From positions 124,001-188,000 of the forward strand of contig CAVOOM010000007.1 of the NCBI GenBank assembly GCA_963697565.1: a stretch of DNA of 64,000 nt. The letters are read 5' to 3'. This stretch comes from CAWFSE01 sp963697565. GTDB taxonomy: Bacteria; Actinomycetota; Actinomycetes; CAVWCF01. The translations under genes and the position numbers were made by a program. Positions 48,034 through 58,257 of the stretch are shown piece by piece. The notes beneath the pieces are model-generated. The model made no database searches, was not told where the DNA came from, and saw nothing but the letters and a program-made list of their open reading frames with translations. The number at the start of each line of letters is the position of its first letter. The stretch's first letter is position 1.

Positions 48034-48789
48034 CTAGAGCAGTGTCGCGGCCAGCCAGGCGAGGGCGGGCGCCGCGACCAGGGCCGGCAGCAGATCGCCG
48101 ACCGGCACCTGCTTGACCCGCAGCAGGCGCAGGGCGATCCCGATGATGAGCAGGCCGCCAGTCGCGGTGAGCGCGGCGATGGCGTAGGCGGGAAGCACGT
48201 CGCCGAGGGCCCAGCCGAGGGCCGTGAGCGTGCCCTGGACCACGGCGACGGTGAGCGCGGACGCCGCGACCCCCCACCCCAGCGAGGCCGCGATCGCGAT
48301 GGCCGCGAATCCGTCCAGGGTGGCCTTGAGGGCGAGCTGGTCGATGCCCTCGCCCAGCCCGTCCTGCAGCGAGCCGAGGATCGCGAGCGGTCCGACGCAG
48401 AACAGCAGGGAGGCGTCCACGAAGCCCTCGATGAAGCGCTGCCGGTCCTCGTCCGCGCCCTTGCCTCCCAGCCGGCGCTGCAGGGCGCCGCCGAGCCCCT
48501 CCAGCCGGTCCTCGATACGCAGCAGCGATCCGACGATGCCCCCGATCAGGACCGCGCCGAGGACGACGAGGACGGTCCAGCCCGATCCGACCGCCTCGAC
48601 GTACGCGGGGTCGCGCACCGCCATCAGGTTGAGCCCGGCGACGAGCAGGGTGACCAGGCCCAGCCCGTCGGTGACGACGTCGCGCGTGCGGCCGGGCAGC
48701 CGCTCCCCGAGCAGGGCGCCGACCGCGGATCCGAGCAGGACGGTGCCGACGTTCAGCACCGTGCCCGCCCCGATGAACAGCTCGCTCAC
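48034..48789 (-). CDS. DUF554 family membrane protein
   Basis: Polytopic membrane protein of unknown function, about seven helices, 251 residues, intact. Family segments are GTVLNVGTVLLGSAVGALLG, GLVTLLVAGLNLM, FVDASLLFCVGPLAILGSLQ and TGGLLIIGIALRLLRVKQVP. A GTG start at 48789 with AAGGACC upstream is used. The gene stands alone between livH and a divergent GNAT gene. Confidence 0.85.
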   Translation of the reverse strand: MSELFIGAGTVLNVGTVLLGSAVGALLGERLPGRTRDVVTDGLGLVTLLVAGLNLMAVRDPAYVEAVGSGWTVLVVLGAVLIGGIVGSLLRIEDRLEGLGGALQRRLGGKGADEDRQRFIEGFVDASLLFCVGPLAILGSLQDGLGEGIDQLALKATLDGFAAIAIAASLGWGVAASALTVAVVQGTLTALGWALGDVLPAYAIAALTATGGLLIIGIALRLLRVKQVPVGDLLPALVAAPALAWLAATLL

Positions 48790-48874
48790 GCTGGGTCCTT
48801 GTCCTCTGGGTCCGAAATCCTCTAGCGGCTCGCGGCGGCGGGCGCGACGGTGTGGGAGGCCCCGACACCTCACG

Positions 48875-48880
48875 TACAGT
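48875..48880 (+). promoter_or_regulatory. Candidate -10 box TACAGT for the GNAT gene
   Basis: TANNNT hexamer in the 180-base divergent gap, giving a leader of about 80 bases that ends with the GGAGG ribosome-binding site. Confidence 0.45.
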
Positions 48881-48969
48881 CTTGCCGTCGGTGGCCGGGC
48901 GAAATCGTGCTTCCGGTACGTGGCGGCGCGCGAAAGCGTAGTCATCGGCAGTTGGGACCTGGAGGATTC

Positions 48970-49561
48970 GTGGCGCGTGGTGCTGTGAGCGTCCGTGCGG
49001 CCGTGCCCGCTGACGCTCCCGCGATGGCCGCCTTGTGGGGCGAGATCCGCTCGGCCAGCAACGGCGCCGGCTCTCTGGTCTCGGCGCCGACCGAGGAGCG
49101 GGTCCTCAAGGCGCTCGCCGCGGTCGAGGCCGACGACCGGGCCCGGATCCTGGTCGCCCAGGTCGACGACGCGCCGGGCCAGATCGTCGGGATGGCCGTC
49201 CTCCAGCACAACCCGCTCGCCCCGCTCTTCGACATCGACTGCGTGCAGGTCTCCTACCTCCATGTCTCGCGCGGCTGGCAGGGCCGCGGGGTCGGCAAGG
49301 CGCTGGTGGGCGAGGCGGCCGCGCTGGCCGAGGACGGCCACATCGAGCACGTGGTCGTCAGCGTCTTCCCCAGCGCCGCGCGAGGACCACCGCTTCTACG
49401 CCCGGCTGGGCTTCGCGCCGATGGCGACCCGCCGGGTGGTGGCCACCTCGGTGCTGCGGCGCAAGCTCAACGGCCAGCCTGGGTCCTCGCGCCTTGAGGG
49501 CATGCTGGCGCGACGGCGCGTGCTGCGCGCCCGCGGCGCCGCGCAGACCGACCCGGTCTGA
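48970..49561 (+). CDS. GNAT-family acetyltransferase (one frameshift)
   Basis: About 197 residues with a complete GNAT core: VSVRAAVPADAPAMAALWGE, then VSYLHVSRGWQGRGVGKALV (acetyl-CoA loop) and DHRFYARLGFAPMATRR near the end. The frame changes near 49380. GTG 48970 follows GGAGG by 4 bases. Substrate unknown. The C-terminal basic tail (RRKLNGQ...MLARRRVLRARG) is an added element. Confidence 0.85.
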
Positions 49562-49573
49562 CGTCCGGCCCGG

Positions 49574-50015
49574 TTAGGCCCCCGGGGCGGCGTCCCTCAG
49601 CAGGCACAGCAGCCGCGAGGTGCAGGTCAGCCGGCCCTCGTCGTCGGTGATCGTGATCTGCCAGGCGGCCATCGTGCTGCCCAGGCTGAGCGGGGTCGCC
49701 ACGCCGTGGACGCGCCCACCGCGGGCCGCCCGGTGGTGGGTGGCGTTGACCTCGACCCCGACGGCGACGCGGCCGGCGCCCGCGTGCAGCGCCGACCCGA
49801 TCGATCCCAGCGTCTCGGCCAGCACCACCGACGCGCCGCCGTGCAGCAGTCCGTACGGCTGGGTGTTGCCCTCGACGGGCATCGACGCGGCGACGCGGGT
49901 GGGCGAGGCGTCGGTGATCTCGATGCCCATCCGCTCGGCGAGGCTGCCCGGGGGATGAGCGCGAGCATCGCGGGCGTCGAGACCGGGCCGGGTGCGCGGC
50001 GGGGGAGTCGGTCAT
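49574..50015 (-). CDS. Hotdog-fold (PaaI-type) thioesterase (one frameshift)
   Basis: Acyl-CoA thioesterase family. The core motif NTQPYGLLHGGASVVLAETL holds the HGG active-site segment and the helix-borne Glu. VGVEVNATHHRAARGGRVHG and MAAWQITITDDEGRLTCTSR complete the fold. The N-terminus from ATG 50015 (MTDSPAAHPA) joins GSLAERMGIEITD after a frame change near 49975. The gene is divergent from polA with only 22 bases between the starts; a thioesterase next to polA is common in Actinomycetota. Confidence 0.85.
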
Positions 50016-50025
50016 CCCCCGAGCC

Positions 50026-50031
50026 TAGGAT
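50026..50031 (+). promoter_or_regulatory. -10 box TAGGAT of a leaderless polA transcript
   Basis: TAGGAT ends 6 bases before the polA GTG; no ribosome-binding site. Confidence 0.6.
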
Positions 50032-50037
50032 CGGCCC

Positions 50038-52746
50038 GTGCCCGCCGCCGACCGCCCCGCCCGCCGACTGCTGCTCCTCGACGGCCACTCGCTGGCGTAC
50101 CGGGCCTTCTACGCCCTGCCCGGTCGAGAACTTCTCGACCACGACCGGGCAGCCGACCAACGCGGTCTACGGCTTCACCTCGATGCTGATCAACTGCCTG
50201 CGCGACGAGGACCCGACCCACGTGGCGGTGGCCTTCGACGTGTCGCGGCAGACGTTCCGCACCGAGGAGTTCCCGGCGTACAAGGCGACCCGGTCGGCGT
50301 CCCCGGACGAGTTCAAGGGCCAGGTCGCGCTGGTGCGCGAGGTGCTCGACGCGCTGCGGATCCCGTCGCTGGCGATCGAGGGGTACGAGGCCGACGACGT
50401 GATCGCGACGCTGACCCGCGAGGCGGTGGCGCAGGGCTTCGAGGTCGACATCGTCACCGGCGACCGCGACGCCTTCCAGCTGGTCGGCGACCGGGTGACC
50501 GTGCTCTACCCGAAGAAGGGCGTCTCGGACCTGGCCCGGATGACGCCGGCCGGCCGTCGAGGAGCGCTACGGCCTGACGCCGGCGCAGTACCCCGACTAC
50601 GCGGCGCTGCGCGGCGACCCGAGCGACAACCTGCCCAGCGTGCCCGGGGTGGGGGAGAAGACCGCGGCGAAGTGGGTGCGCGAGTTCGGCTCGCTGGAGG
50701 CGCTGGTCGCCCGGGTCGACGAGGTGCCGGGCAAGGCGGGCCAGTCGCTGCGCGACCACCTCGCCCAGGTGGTGACGCAACCGCCGGCTCACCGAGCTCG
50801 TCGACGTGCCCGACCTGCCGTACGCGATCGACGACCTGGCGCGCCAGACGTGGGACCGCGACGAGGTGCACCAGGTCTTCGACACGCTGCAGTTCCGGGT
50901 GCTGCGCGAGCGGCTGTACGCGACGCTGGCGGCGCGCCGAGCCGGAGGCGGACGAGGGCGTCGACGTCGAGGTCGAGCGGCCCGCCGCGGGCGCGCTCGG
51001 CGGCCTGGTTGGCCGCGCACACGGCCGCCGGGCGATCCGGGGTCGCCTTCTCCGGGCGTTGGGGGCGCGGCACCGGCGACCTCGACGCGGTGGCGATCGC
51101 CGGCGCGGACGGCGCGGTGGCGTACGTCGAGCCGGCGCTGCTCGACAGCGCGGACGAGCCGGCGCTGGCCGCCTGGCTGGCCGATCCCGCTCGGCCCAAG
51201 GCCGCGCACGACGTCAAGGGCCCGCTGCTCGCGGCGCGCGCCCGGGGCTGGCGGCTGCGCGGGCGTGACCAGCGACACCGCGCTGGCCGCGTACCTCGCG
51301 CTGCCCGGCCAGCGCTCGTTCGACCTCGGCGACCTCGTGCTGCGCTTCCTGCAGCAGGAGCTGCGGGCGGGCGAGCGCGACGACGGGCAGCTGTCGCTCG
51401 ATGGCGCCGACGAGGCCGCGGCGGTCGACTCCCTGGGGCGCGCGGCGCGCGCCACGGCCGACCTCGCCGACGCCCTCGACGCGGTGCTGGCCGAGCGGTC
51501 GTCGACCGCGCTGCTGGCCGACCTCGAGCTGCCGCTGGTCGACGTGCTGGCCGAGATGGAGGCGGCGGGGATCGCCGTCGACTCCGAGCACCTCGCGTCG
51601 CTGGCGGCGCACTTCGGCGGCGAGGCGCGGGCGGCCGCCGAGGCGGCGCACGCGGTGGTGGGGCGCGAGTTCAACCTCGGCTCGCCCAAGCAGCTGCAGG
51701 TCATCTTGTTCGACGAGATGAACCTGCCCAAGACCAAGCGGATCAAGACCGGCTACACCACCGACGCCGAGGCGCTCCAGTCGCTGTACGCCCAGACCGA
51801 GCACCCGCTGCTCGAGCACCTGCTGCGGCACCGCGACGTCTCCAAGCTGCTCACCACGGTCGAGGGCCTGCAGAAGTCGGTCTCCGACGACGGCCGCATC
51901 CACACGACGTACAACCAGACCGTGGCGTCGACCGGGCGGCTGTCGTCGACCGACCCCAACCTGCAGAACATCCCGATCCGCACCGCCGAGGGCCGCCGCA
52001 TCCGGCTGGCGTTCATCGTGGGCGACGGGCTACGAGTCGCTGCTGACCGCCGACTACAGCCAGATCGAGATGCGGATCATGGCGCACCTGTCGGAGGACG
52101 CCGGGCTGCTCGAGGCGTTTCGCATCCGGCGAGGACCTGCACACGACCGTCGCGGCCCGGGTCTTCGACGTGCCGCGCGACGGGGTCACCCCCGAGATGC
52201 GAGCCGAAGATCAAGGCGATGTCGTACGGCCTGGCCTACGGCCTGTCGTCGTACGGGCTGTCCCAGCAGCTCGGCATCAGCCGGGCGAGGCCTCGACGTT
52301 GATGGACGAGTACTTCGAGCGGTTCGGCGGGGTGCGCGACTACCTGCGCGAGGTCGTCGACGAGGCGCGGCTGCGCGGCTACACCGAGACGCTGATGGGC
52401 CGCCGGCGCTACCTGCCCGACCTGTCCAGCGACAACCGCCAGCGCCGCGAGATGGCCGAGCGGATGGCGCTCAACGCGCCGATCCAGGGGTCGGCGGCCG
52501 ATGTGGTCAAGGTCGCGATGCTCGGCGTCGACGCGGCGCTGCGCCGCCGCAGGGGCTCGCCTCGCGGATGCTGCTGCAGGTGCACGACGAGCTGGTGCTT
52601 CGAGGTGGCGCCGGGGGAGCGCGAGGCGCTCGAGGCGCTGGTGCGCCACGAGATGGGCGCAGGTGGTCGAGGAGCGGCTCGGGCTGACCGTGCCGCTGGA
52701 GGTCTCGGTGGGAGTCGGGAGGAGCTGGGATGACGCCGCGCACTGA
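50038..52746 (+). CDS. polA: DNA polymerase I (many frameshifts)
   Basis: Repair and Okazaki-fragment polymerase. The 5'-nuclease domain (about 1-290) shows LLLLDGHSLAYRAFYALP, AVYGFTSMLINCL, IEGYEADDVIATLTREA, TGDRDAFQL and GDPSDNLPSVPGVGEKTAAK. The 3'-5' exonuclease-like domain (about 310-480) lacks an obvious DEDD set, as usual in this phylum. The polymerase domain has STGRLSSTDPNLQNIPIRT, motif A ADYSQIEMRIMAHLS, motif B KIKAMSYGLAYGLSSYGLS and motif C LQVHDELVFEV. About a dozen frame changes are scattered through the gene. Corrected length is about 900 residues. The GTG start is fixed by the TAGGAT box. Confidence 0.9.
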
Positions 52747-52769
52747 CGACGAGCGAAGCGAGGAGTCGT

Positions 52770-54242
52770 GTGCGCGGCAGAAGGCACGGCTGCGCACTCG
52801 ACGAGCTTCCGCGGCGCGTGCGCTGGCCGCCGCCTGGGGTGGCGCTCCTGGCCGCGCCTGCTCAAGCGCGCCGGCTGCCGCCCCCGAGGACGACACGTCC
52901 ACCGAGGTGGCGTTCGCCGACTGCGCGGCGGTGGCGTGCGAGGGGTCCATCGACGGCGCGGCGTACCGCATCCTGCTGCCGGACACGTGGAACGGCACTC
53001 TGCTGCTTTGGTCGCACGGCTACCGCAGCCCGCAGCCGGCCCCGCCCGCGTTCGGCCCGGTGCTCGACCAGGCCGAGCCCGCCCCCGGCTGGGACGGCAC
53101 ATCGTCGCCGATCGCCGACGAGCTGCTCGCGCAGGGCTACGCGCTGGCCGGCTCCGCCTACGCCAGCAACGGCTGGGCGGTCGCCGACGGGATCAAGGCG
53201 GGCGAGGACCTGCACTGCCTTCTTCGCCGAGAAGGTCGGCAAGCCGAAGCGGACGTACGTGTGGGGGGCCTCGCTCGGCGGCCTGATCACGCAGGTCCTC
53301 GCCGAGCGCAACCCGGACTGGGTGTCGGGCGTCGATGCCGACCTGCGGGGTGGTGGCCGGGCCGATCCTGAACTTCGACCTGGCGCTGGACGTCGCGTAC
53401 GCGATCAAGGCGCTGATCGACCCGGAGCTGAAGCTCACCGGGTTCGCGTCCTGGGACGAGGCGGTGGCGGAGTGGCAGCGGGCCGCGGCCGCAGTGCTGG
53501 CCGCTGGCGGCGACATCGCCACCGGCGCCCCGAAGCTGGCCCTGATCGGGGCGATCTCCGACGCCCCGAGGCAGACCAAGACCTTCGACGGCGGCGACCC
53601 CGTGTCGCAGCTCAGCGCGGTCGGCGAGGCGGCGCTCACCGCGCTGGGCTTCGCGACCTTCAGCCGCTGGGAGATGGAGCAGCGGGTCGGCGGCAACCCG
53701 TCGGACAACACCGACGCCGACTACGCCGCGCGGGTGTCGGCCGACGAGCGGGCCCTGATCGAGACGATCTCGCCCGGGGCGACCGACCGCCTGCTGGCCG
53801 AGCTCGCGGCCGCGCCGCGCGTCGCCGCCGACCCGGCTGCGCGCGAGGCGTTGAGCGCGCTCGGCGACCCCACGGGCGCGATCAAGGACCCGACGATCAC
53901 GCTGCACACCGCCGCCGACCCGCTGGTGATCGTCCAGAACCAGACGGTGCTGGCCGACCGCGCGGCGGCGAACCCCGATCGGACCGCCGATCTGATCCAG
54001 ATCTACACCGCGCCCCCGTCCACTACCGACGCGTCGACCGGCGCCCCCTACGGCGCCGGCCACTGCAACTTCACCCCCGGCGTCGATCGACCGCCCTGGT
54101 GGCGCTGATGGACGCCTGGGTCAGGGAGGGGGCCTTCCCGACCGCGCAAGGCCATCGCGGGGCCTTCGGGTCCCAGAACGGCCAGGAGTCGTTCTTCAAG
54201 CCGGCGGAGTGGCCGGCCCCGGAGGCCATCGACGAGGGCTGA
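52770..54242 (+). CDS. Secreted or lipid-anchored alpha/beta-hydrolase (several frameshifts)
   Basis: Probable exported esterase or peptidase-like hydrolase. The N-terminus from GTG 52770 is basic and becomes a signal peptide (PPPGVALLAA). One frame correction near 52855 would create a lipobox ending in CSSAP. The hydrolase shows LLLWSHGYRS (oxyanion region), ALAGSAYASNGWAVADG, the nucleophile elbow VWGASLGGLITQVLAE, an Asp candidate in TLHTAADPLVI and a His candidate in GAGHCNFTP. About 480 residues. Frame changes lie near 52855, 53220, 53345 and 54090. It starts 23 bases after polA. Substrate unknown. Confidence 0.72.
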   Translation: MRGRRHGCALDELPRRVRWPPPGVALLAAPAQARRLPPPRTTRPPRWRSPTARRWRARGPSTARRTASCCRTRGTALCCFGRTATAARSRPRPRSARCSTRPSPPPAGTAHRRRSPTSCSRRATRWPAPPTPATAGRSPTGSRRARTCTAFFAEKVGKPKRTYVWGASLGGLITQVLAERNPDWVSGVDADLRGGGRADPELRPGAGRRVRDQGADRPGAEAHRVRVLGRGGGGVAAGRGRSAGRWRRHRHRRPEAGPDRGDLRRPEADQDLRRRRPRVAAQRGRRGGAHRAGLRDLQPLGDGAAGRRQPVGQHRRRLRRAGVGRRAGPDRDDLARGDRPPAGRARGRAARRRRPGCARGVERARRPHGRDQGPDDHAAHRRRPAGDRPEPDGAGRPRGGEPRSDRRSDPDLHRAPVHYRRVDRRPLRRRPLQLHPRRRSTALVALMDAWVREGAFPTAQGHRGAFGSQNGQESFFKPAEWPAPEAIDEG

Positions 54243-54261
54243 CGTGGGCCTCGAAGGAACC

Positions 54262-54281
54262 GTCCCGACCGAGGTCGGGAC
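54262..54281 (+). terminator. Short terminator-like hairpin
   Basis: Eight-bp stem GTCCCGAC/GTCGGGAC with a CGAG loop, 20 bases after the hydrolase stop. The rest of this 174-base gap holds a small C5/G5 hairpin near 54350 of unknown meaning. Confidence 0.5.
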
Positions 54282-54416
54282 CTTGGCCCATGGCGCGCGG
54301 CCGCGCGCACCACTTGCATCACGGTCAGGTGTTAGTGCGTCCATCTCCCCCCATTGGGGGTTACCGGATGGTAGAAGTGCGGCAAGGGCCTCTCGGCCAT
54401 GACCAGTGGAGGAAAC

Positions 54417-54993
54417 ATGTCCAGAGGCAAGACGGCGATCGCGGGCTTGGTGCTCGCGGTCGTGGCCGCTCTCGCCGTGATGTTCGGGGACGCCCTCGGG
54501 CTTGACCTCGACGCCACGATCTTCGTCGGCGCCGCCTGCGGCGCGATCCTCGGGCTGGTTCCCGACCGCGGCCCGTTCGCGCGCGCTCGGGGGCTTCCTG
54601 ATCGGCTTCGTGCTGACCTTCGCGGCGTACGGCCTGCGAGCGCAGTTCCTGCCGGACTCCGCCAGCGGTCGCGCGGTGGCGATCTTCATCCTTCTGATCT
54701 TGGTCATGGCGGTCGCCGCGCTCAGCGGGGGCCGTCTTCCGTTGTGGTCCTTCATGGTCGGCATCGCCGCCGCCGCGGGGACGTACGAGACGACCTTCAC
54801 GATCTCGCCGGCTGACTTCCTGTCCCAGGCGCCCACCGCCGCGGTCAACGGGCTGCTGGCGACCTCGATCGGCTTCGCCGCGACCGTGTGGCTGGGCTCG
54901 ATGGTCGAGGAGGAGCGCGAGAGCGAGCGCGAGATGGTGTCGACGCAGTCCGCGTCCCTTGACAGCCTGATGAACCCGAAGAGCGAGGCCTGA
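54417..54993 (+). CDS. Small polytopic membrane protein (one frameshift)
   Basis: Family not recognised. About 192 residues with roughly six hydrophobic segments (TAIAGLVLAVVAALAVMFG; ILGLVP; GGFLIGFVLTFAAYGL; AVAIFILLILVMAVAAL; LWSFMVGIAAAAGTYETTF; LLATSIGFAATVWLG) and a charged C-terminal tail (MVEEERESEREMVSTQSAS). ATG 54417 follows GGAGG. The frame changes near 54590. It ends 1 base before the next gene, so the two form a unit. Confidence 0.7.
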
Positions 54994-54994
54994 C

Positions 54995-57122
54995 ATGTCG
55001 AGCACGAAGCGTTCCGTCTTGGCGGCCGGGGTTGCCCTGGCCATCGGCCTCGGGCCGGCAGCGGTGCTGCTGGGCACGGCGGCCGGAGCCGCTGAGGACA
55101 GCGGCGCACCGCTGGTCACCAACCGCGAGAGCGTGAGCCTCAAGGCCGACGCCACCGGCGCGGTCGACGTCGCCCGCATCTACGACCAGATCGCCGTCAC
55201 CGGCAAGGGCTCGGTCACCCTCGATAACCCGATCTCGTGCGAGAACCTCCGCAACCTGAACGGCTGGGGGGCTCCCGAGTGCGCCGATGACCAGTTCACC
55301 GTCACCCTCGAGGCCGACGGCCAGACCCGCTACCGCACGACCAGCGACTTCACGAAGGACCTGCCCTTCTCGATCACCGGGTCCTGGAAGCTCGATGGCG
55401 AGTCGATCAGCCCCGCCGACCTGGTCGGCAAGTCCGGCGAGGTCGAGGTGACCTACCGGATCGAGAACACCTCCGGCAAGCTCACCAAGCTCACCTTCGA
55501 GGACGGCACCGGCGCCGAGGTGACCAAGGAGGAGAAGGTCTACACCCCGCTCGCCGGGTCGCTGTCGATCATCCTGCCGGCGAACTACACCAATGTGTCC
55601 GCGCCGACAGGTGCGGTGGCCGGTGACGGCCGCAACGGCAGCAAGCTGGCGTTCTCGGCCACGCTGATCCCGCCGCTGGGTGGGCCGGTGGTGGAGGTCG
55701 GCTACACCGCCGACGTCGAGGACGCGACCATTCCTCCGGCCAACTTCAGCGTCTCTGTGGTGCGGCCCTACGACAACCCGAGCGTGTCCTCGGCCTCGGA
55801 GTCGTTCGCGGGCGGCGTCGAGACCGGCCAGACCCTGACCGCCGGCGCGACCACGATCGACGAGAACCTGCTCAAGCTGAGCACCGGCGCGGGCACCCTG
55901 CTCGCCGGCCTGCTCCAGCTCAAAGCCGGCGCCGAGACGCTCAACTCCGGCCTGCAGGACGCGGCCGAGGGCTCCGCCAAGCTCGCCGACGGTTCCGAGC
56001 AGATGGCCGACCGGCCTGAACAGGACCGCCGTCCCGGGCGCCCAGAAGCTGGCGGTGGCTCTGCGCCAGATCGCGGCAGGCCTAGTCCACGCTTCAGGAG
56101 CCTCACGGCGCTCCCTGCCGTCGGTGAAGGCCACCCCGGAGTACCAGAGGCTGATCGGTGGTATCTGCTATATCCAGTGCTCAGATCGGACACCAGCGGA
56201 CACGGACCTCCGCAACGGCCCTGGGTGCGCTCAACACGATCATTGCGCTCATGACTGGTGCCACTGGCGAACCGAAGGCTGGCGCTCGACGGCTCGTCGG
56301 CAGCCGCGTCAGACGCCTGGGCTGCTACGGCCTGACCTCGCTCCCAGCGGGGTGCGCCGAAGTCCTGCCTGGGATTGATGCCATCACGGATCCAAACAAC
56401 CCATCGGTTCGCCTTCAGCGGCCGACCTGCTCTACCAGGTCGGCGTTACCTCGCAGATTGCCGCGGGCCTGAAGCTGAAGCTCTACGACACACGGGCGGA
56501 CTGCGGGATGCCTGGTCAGCCCCGACGGTTGCGGCGCCTACCAGGCGCTTGACGGAATCAAGATCGGCGAATGGCCTGCTGGTCGATGGCATCGCTGCGC
56601 AGATCGTCAACGATCCCGACTTCAGTCGCCTTGGTGGCGGGGAGTCAGACGGTGGCTGCTGGTGCGCAGCAGCTGGCGACGGGCTTGTGCCGGCGGCGGC
56701 CGGGGCCACGACGGTCGCCGAGGGCAACGAGGACTTGGCGACCGGGCTGGGGGCGGCGGCGGAGAAGACCCCGCAGTTGGCCGAGGGCCTGGGGTCGGCG
56801 TCCGATGGCGTTCCGCAGATCGTGGACGGCACCAAGCAGCTCTCCGCGGAGGGCACCCAGAAGCTCATCGAGGCGGGCAACGACACCGCGATGGACTTCG
56901 GCATGCGGTTCGCGATCATCGAGGCCGCGGCCGAGACGACCAAGGACGGCGGCCTGCCGTACGGGGCGCCGGAGCAGTCCGACCTCGCGTCGGCGGCCTA
57001 CACGATGGACCTCGCAGGCGAGGGCTCCACCGGGTGGCAGCGACGCGACCAAGGGCATCGTGGCGCTCGTGCTGCTCGGCGGCGCCGCCGCCGGTGGCGC
57101 GGCGCTCAGCGCCCGCAGGTAG
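54995..57122 (+). CDS. Large exported protein with heptad-like Gly repeats and a C-terminal anchor (many frameshifts)
   Basis: About 705 residues after correction. The signal peptide (VLAAGVALAIGLGPAAVLLG) is followed by a beta-rich ectodomain to about residue 270 (VSLKADATGAVDVARIYDQI; LPFSITGSWKLDGESISPAD). Then come helical repeats of the type LxxGxxxLxxGLxxAxxGSxxLxxG, like those of YhgE/Pip (phage-infection-protein) family members. The C-terminus is a membrane helix with a basic tail (GIVALVLLGGAAAGGAALSARR) and no LPxTG motif. The frame breaks repeatedly between 56010 and 56690. Function unknown; possibly a surface or cell-envelope complex with the preceding membrane protein. Confidence 0.65.
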
Positions 57123-57135
57123 TCCGCACCACGAA

Positions 57136-57179
57136 CGAGGGCGGGGGCCCCTCCCACCAGGGAGGGGCCCCCGCCCTCG
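57136..57179 (+). terminator. Very strong terminator hairpin
   Basis: Twenty-bp perfect stem with an ACCA loop, 13 bases after the preceding stop codon. It lies between convergent genes just before repeat copy 1. Confidence 0.85.
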
Positions 57180-57189
57180 CCCATCCCCC

Positions 57190-57253
57190 CGCAGAGTGTG
57201 ACGTTGGCGGTGCGACACGCCGGGCGAGGAGCCGGCGAAGGTCACACTGTGCG
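57190..57253. repeat. Palindromic repeat, copy 1
   Basis: About 64 bases with terminal inverted repeats (CGCAGAGTGTGACGTT and GGTCACACTGTGCG) around a core containing CGACACGCCG. Located between convergent genes, ending 3 bases from the methyltransferase stop. Confidence 0.8.
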
Positions 57254-57256
57254 GGG

Positions 57257-58087
57257 TCAGGAGGGGAGATCGGCCACGAAGATCGCGGTGCCGGGGATGA
57301 CGCGCCCGCGCAGCGGCGACCACTGGCCCCACTCGCGGTTCTCGCCCTCCGGCCACTCCGGCTCGACCAGGTCCACGAGGGTGAACCCCGCGCCGACCAG
57401 CTCGCGCACCCGCTGGCCCAGCGTCCGGTGGTGCTCGGCGTAGAGCGCGCTGCCGTCGGCGGCGTGCTCGACGTACGGCGTGGTGTCGAAGTACGAGTCC
57501 CGCGCCGACCAGCCCGCCCGGCCCCGGGTCGTCGGGGAAGCACCAGCGGATCGGGTGGGTGACCGAGAAGACCCAGCGCCCACCCGGCCGCAGCACCCGG
57601 GCGACCTCGGCCATCAGCCCGGCGCTGTCGGCCACGAACGGGATCGCGCCGTACGCCGAGCAGGCCAGGTCGAAGGACGCGTCGGCGAACGGCAGCCGGC
57701 AGGCGTCGGCCTGGGCCACCGGCACCCGCGTGCCGGTCGAGCGGTCCAGCCGCCGGCCGTACGCCAGCTGCGCGTGCGAGACGTCGATCCCGTACGCCTC
57801 GGCGCCGTGCTCGATGAGCCAGCGGGCGCACTGGGCGGCCCCGCAGCCGACCTCGAGGACGCGTGCGCCCCCGCACCTCGCCGAGCAGCCGCGCGTCGGC
57901 CTCGCGCAGGCCCTCGGGGCACCAGACGAAGTCCGCGTCGCCCAGGAAGCCCCCGTGCTCGGCCTGGTAGGCGGCCGCGTCGGCGTCCCACCAGCGACGG
58001 CCGGCGGCCGAGACGCTCGCGGCCTGCGACAGGGGCGTCCGGCCCACCCGGCGCGGGCGCCGGGGGACCCTCAATTGACCCTGTCAC
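57257..58087 (-). CDS. Class I SAM-dependent methyltransferase (frameshifted)
   Basis: Methyltransf_11-type enzyme, substrate unknown. ARVLEVGCGAAQCARWL is SAM motif I (read after a frame correction near 57870), followed by QADACRLPFADASFDLACSA, EVARVLRPGGRWVFSVTHP and a C-terminus REWGQWSPLRGRVIPGTAIF. Family-typical RRWWDADAAAYQAEHGGFLG is at the N-terminus. The start is taken as GTG 58087 because TACGTT lies 7 bases upstream (leaderless). A frame change near 58032 joins it to the body, with further changes near 57870 and 57525. About 275 residues. Confidence 0.83.
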
Positions 58088-58104
58088 CCGGCCAAACGTA
58101 GACT
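58075..58104 (+). promoter_or_regulatory. Promoter of rpsA
   Basis: TTGACC (58075-58080), an 18-base spacer and TAGACT (58099-58104), the best -35/-10 pair I found in the window. The -35 lies inside the 5' end of the divergent methyltransferase gene. The leader to the rpsA ATG is about 145 bases. Confidence 0.7.
58095..58100 (-). promoter_or_regulatory. -10 box TACGTT of a leaderless methyltransferase transcript
   Basis: TACGTT on the minus strand, 7 bases before the GTG at 58087. It overlaps the rpsA -10 box by two bases on the opposite strand. Confidence 0.55.
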
Positions 58105-58257
58105 CAGCGCTGCGCCGTGGGCCTGCGCGACCTCAGACCGAGCAGGCTCGCGCTCGAATGCTGTCCTCCCAGTCCTCCCTGACCGGGTCCCGGCACGTCG
58201 ATCCACGGGCCCTCCGCGCGACGCTCTACTCCCTGTCCGCATCGGAGCCCCTTCTAC

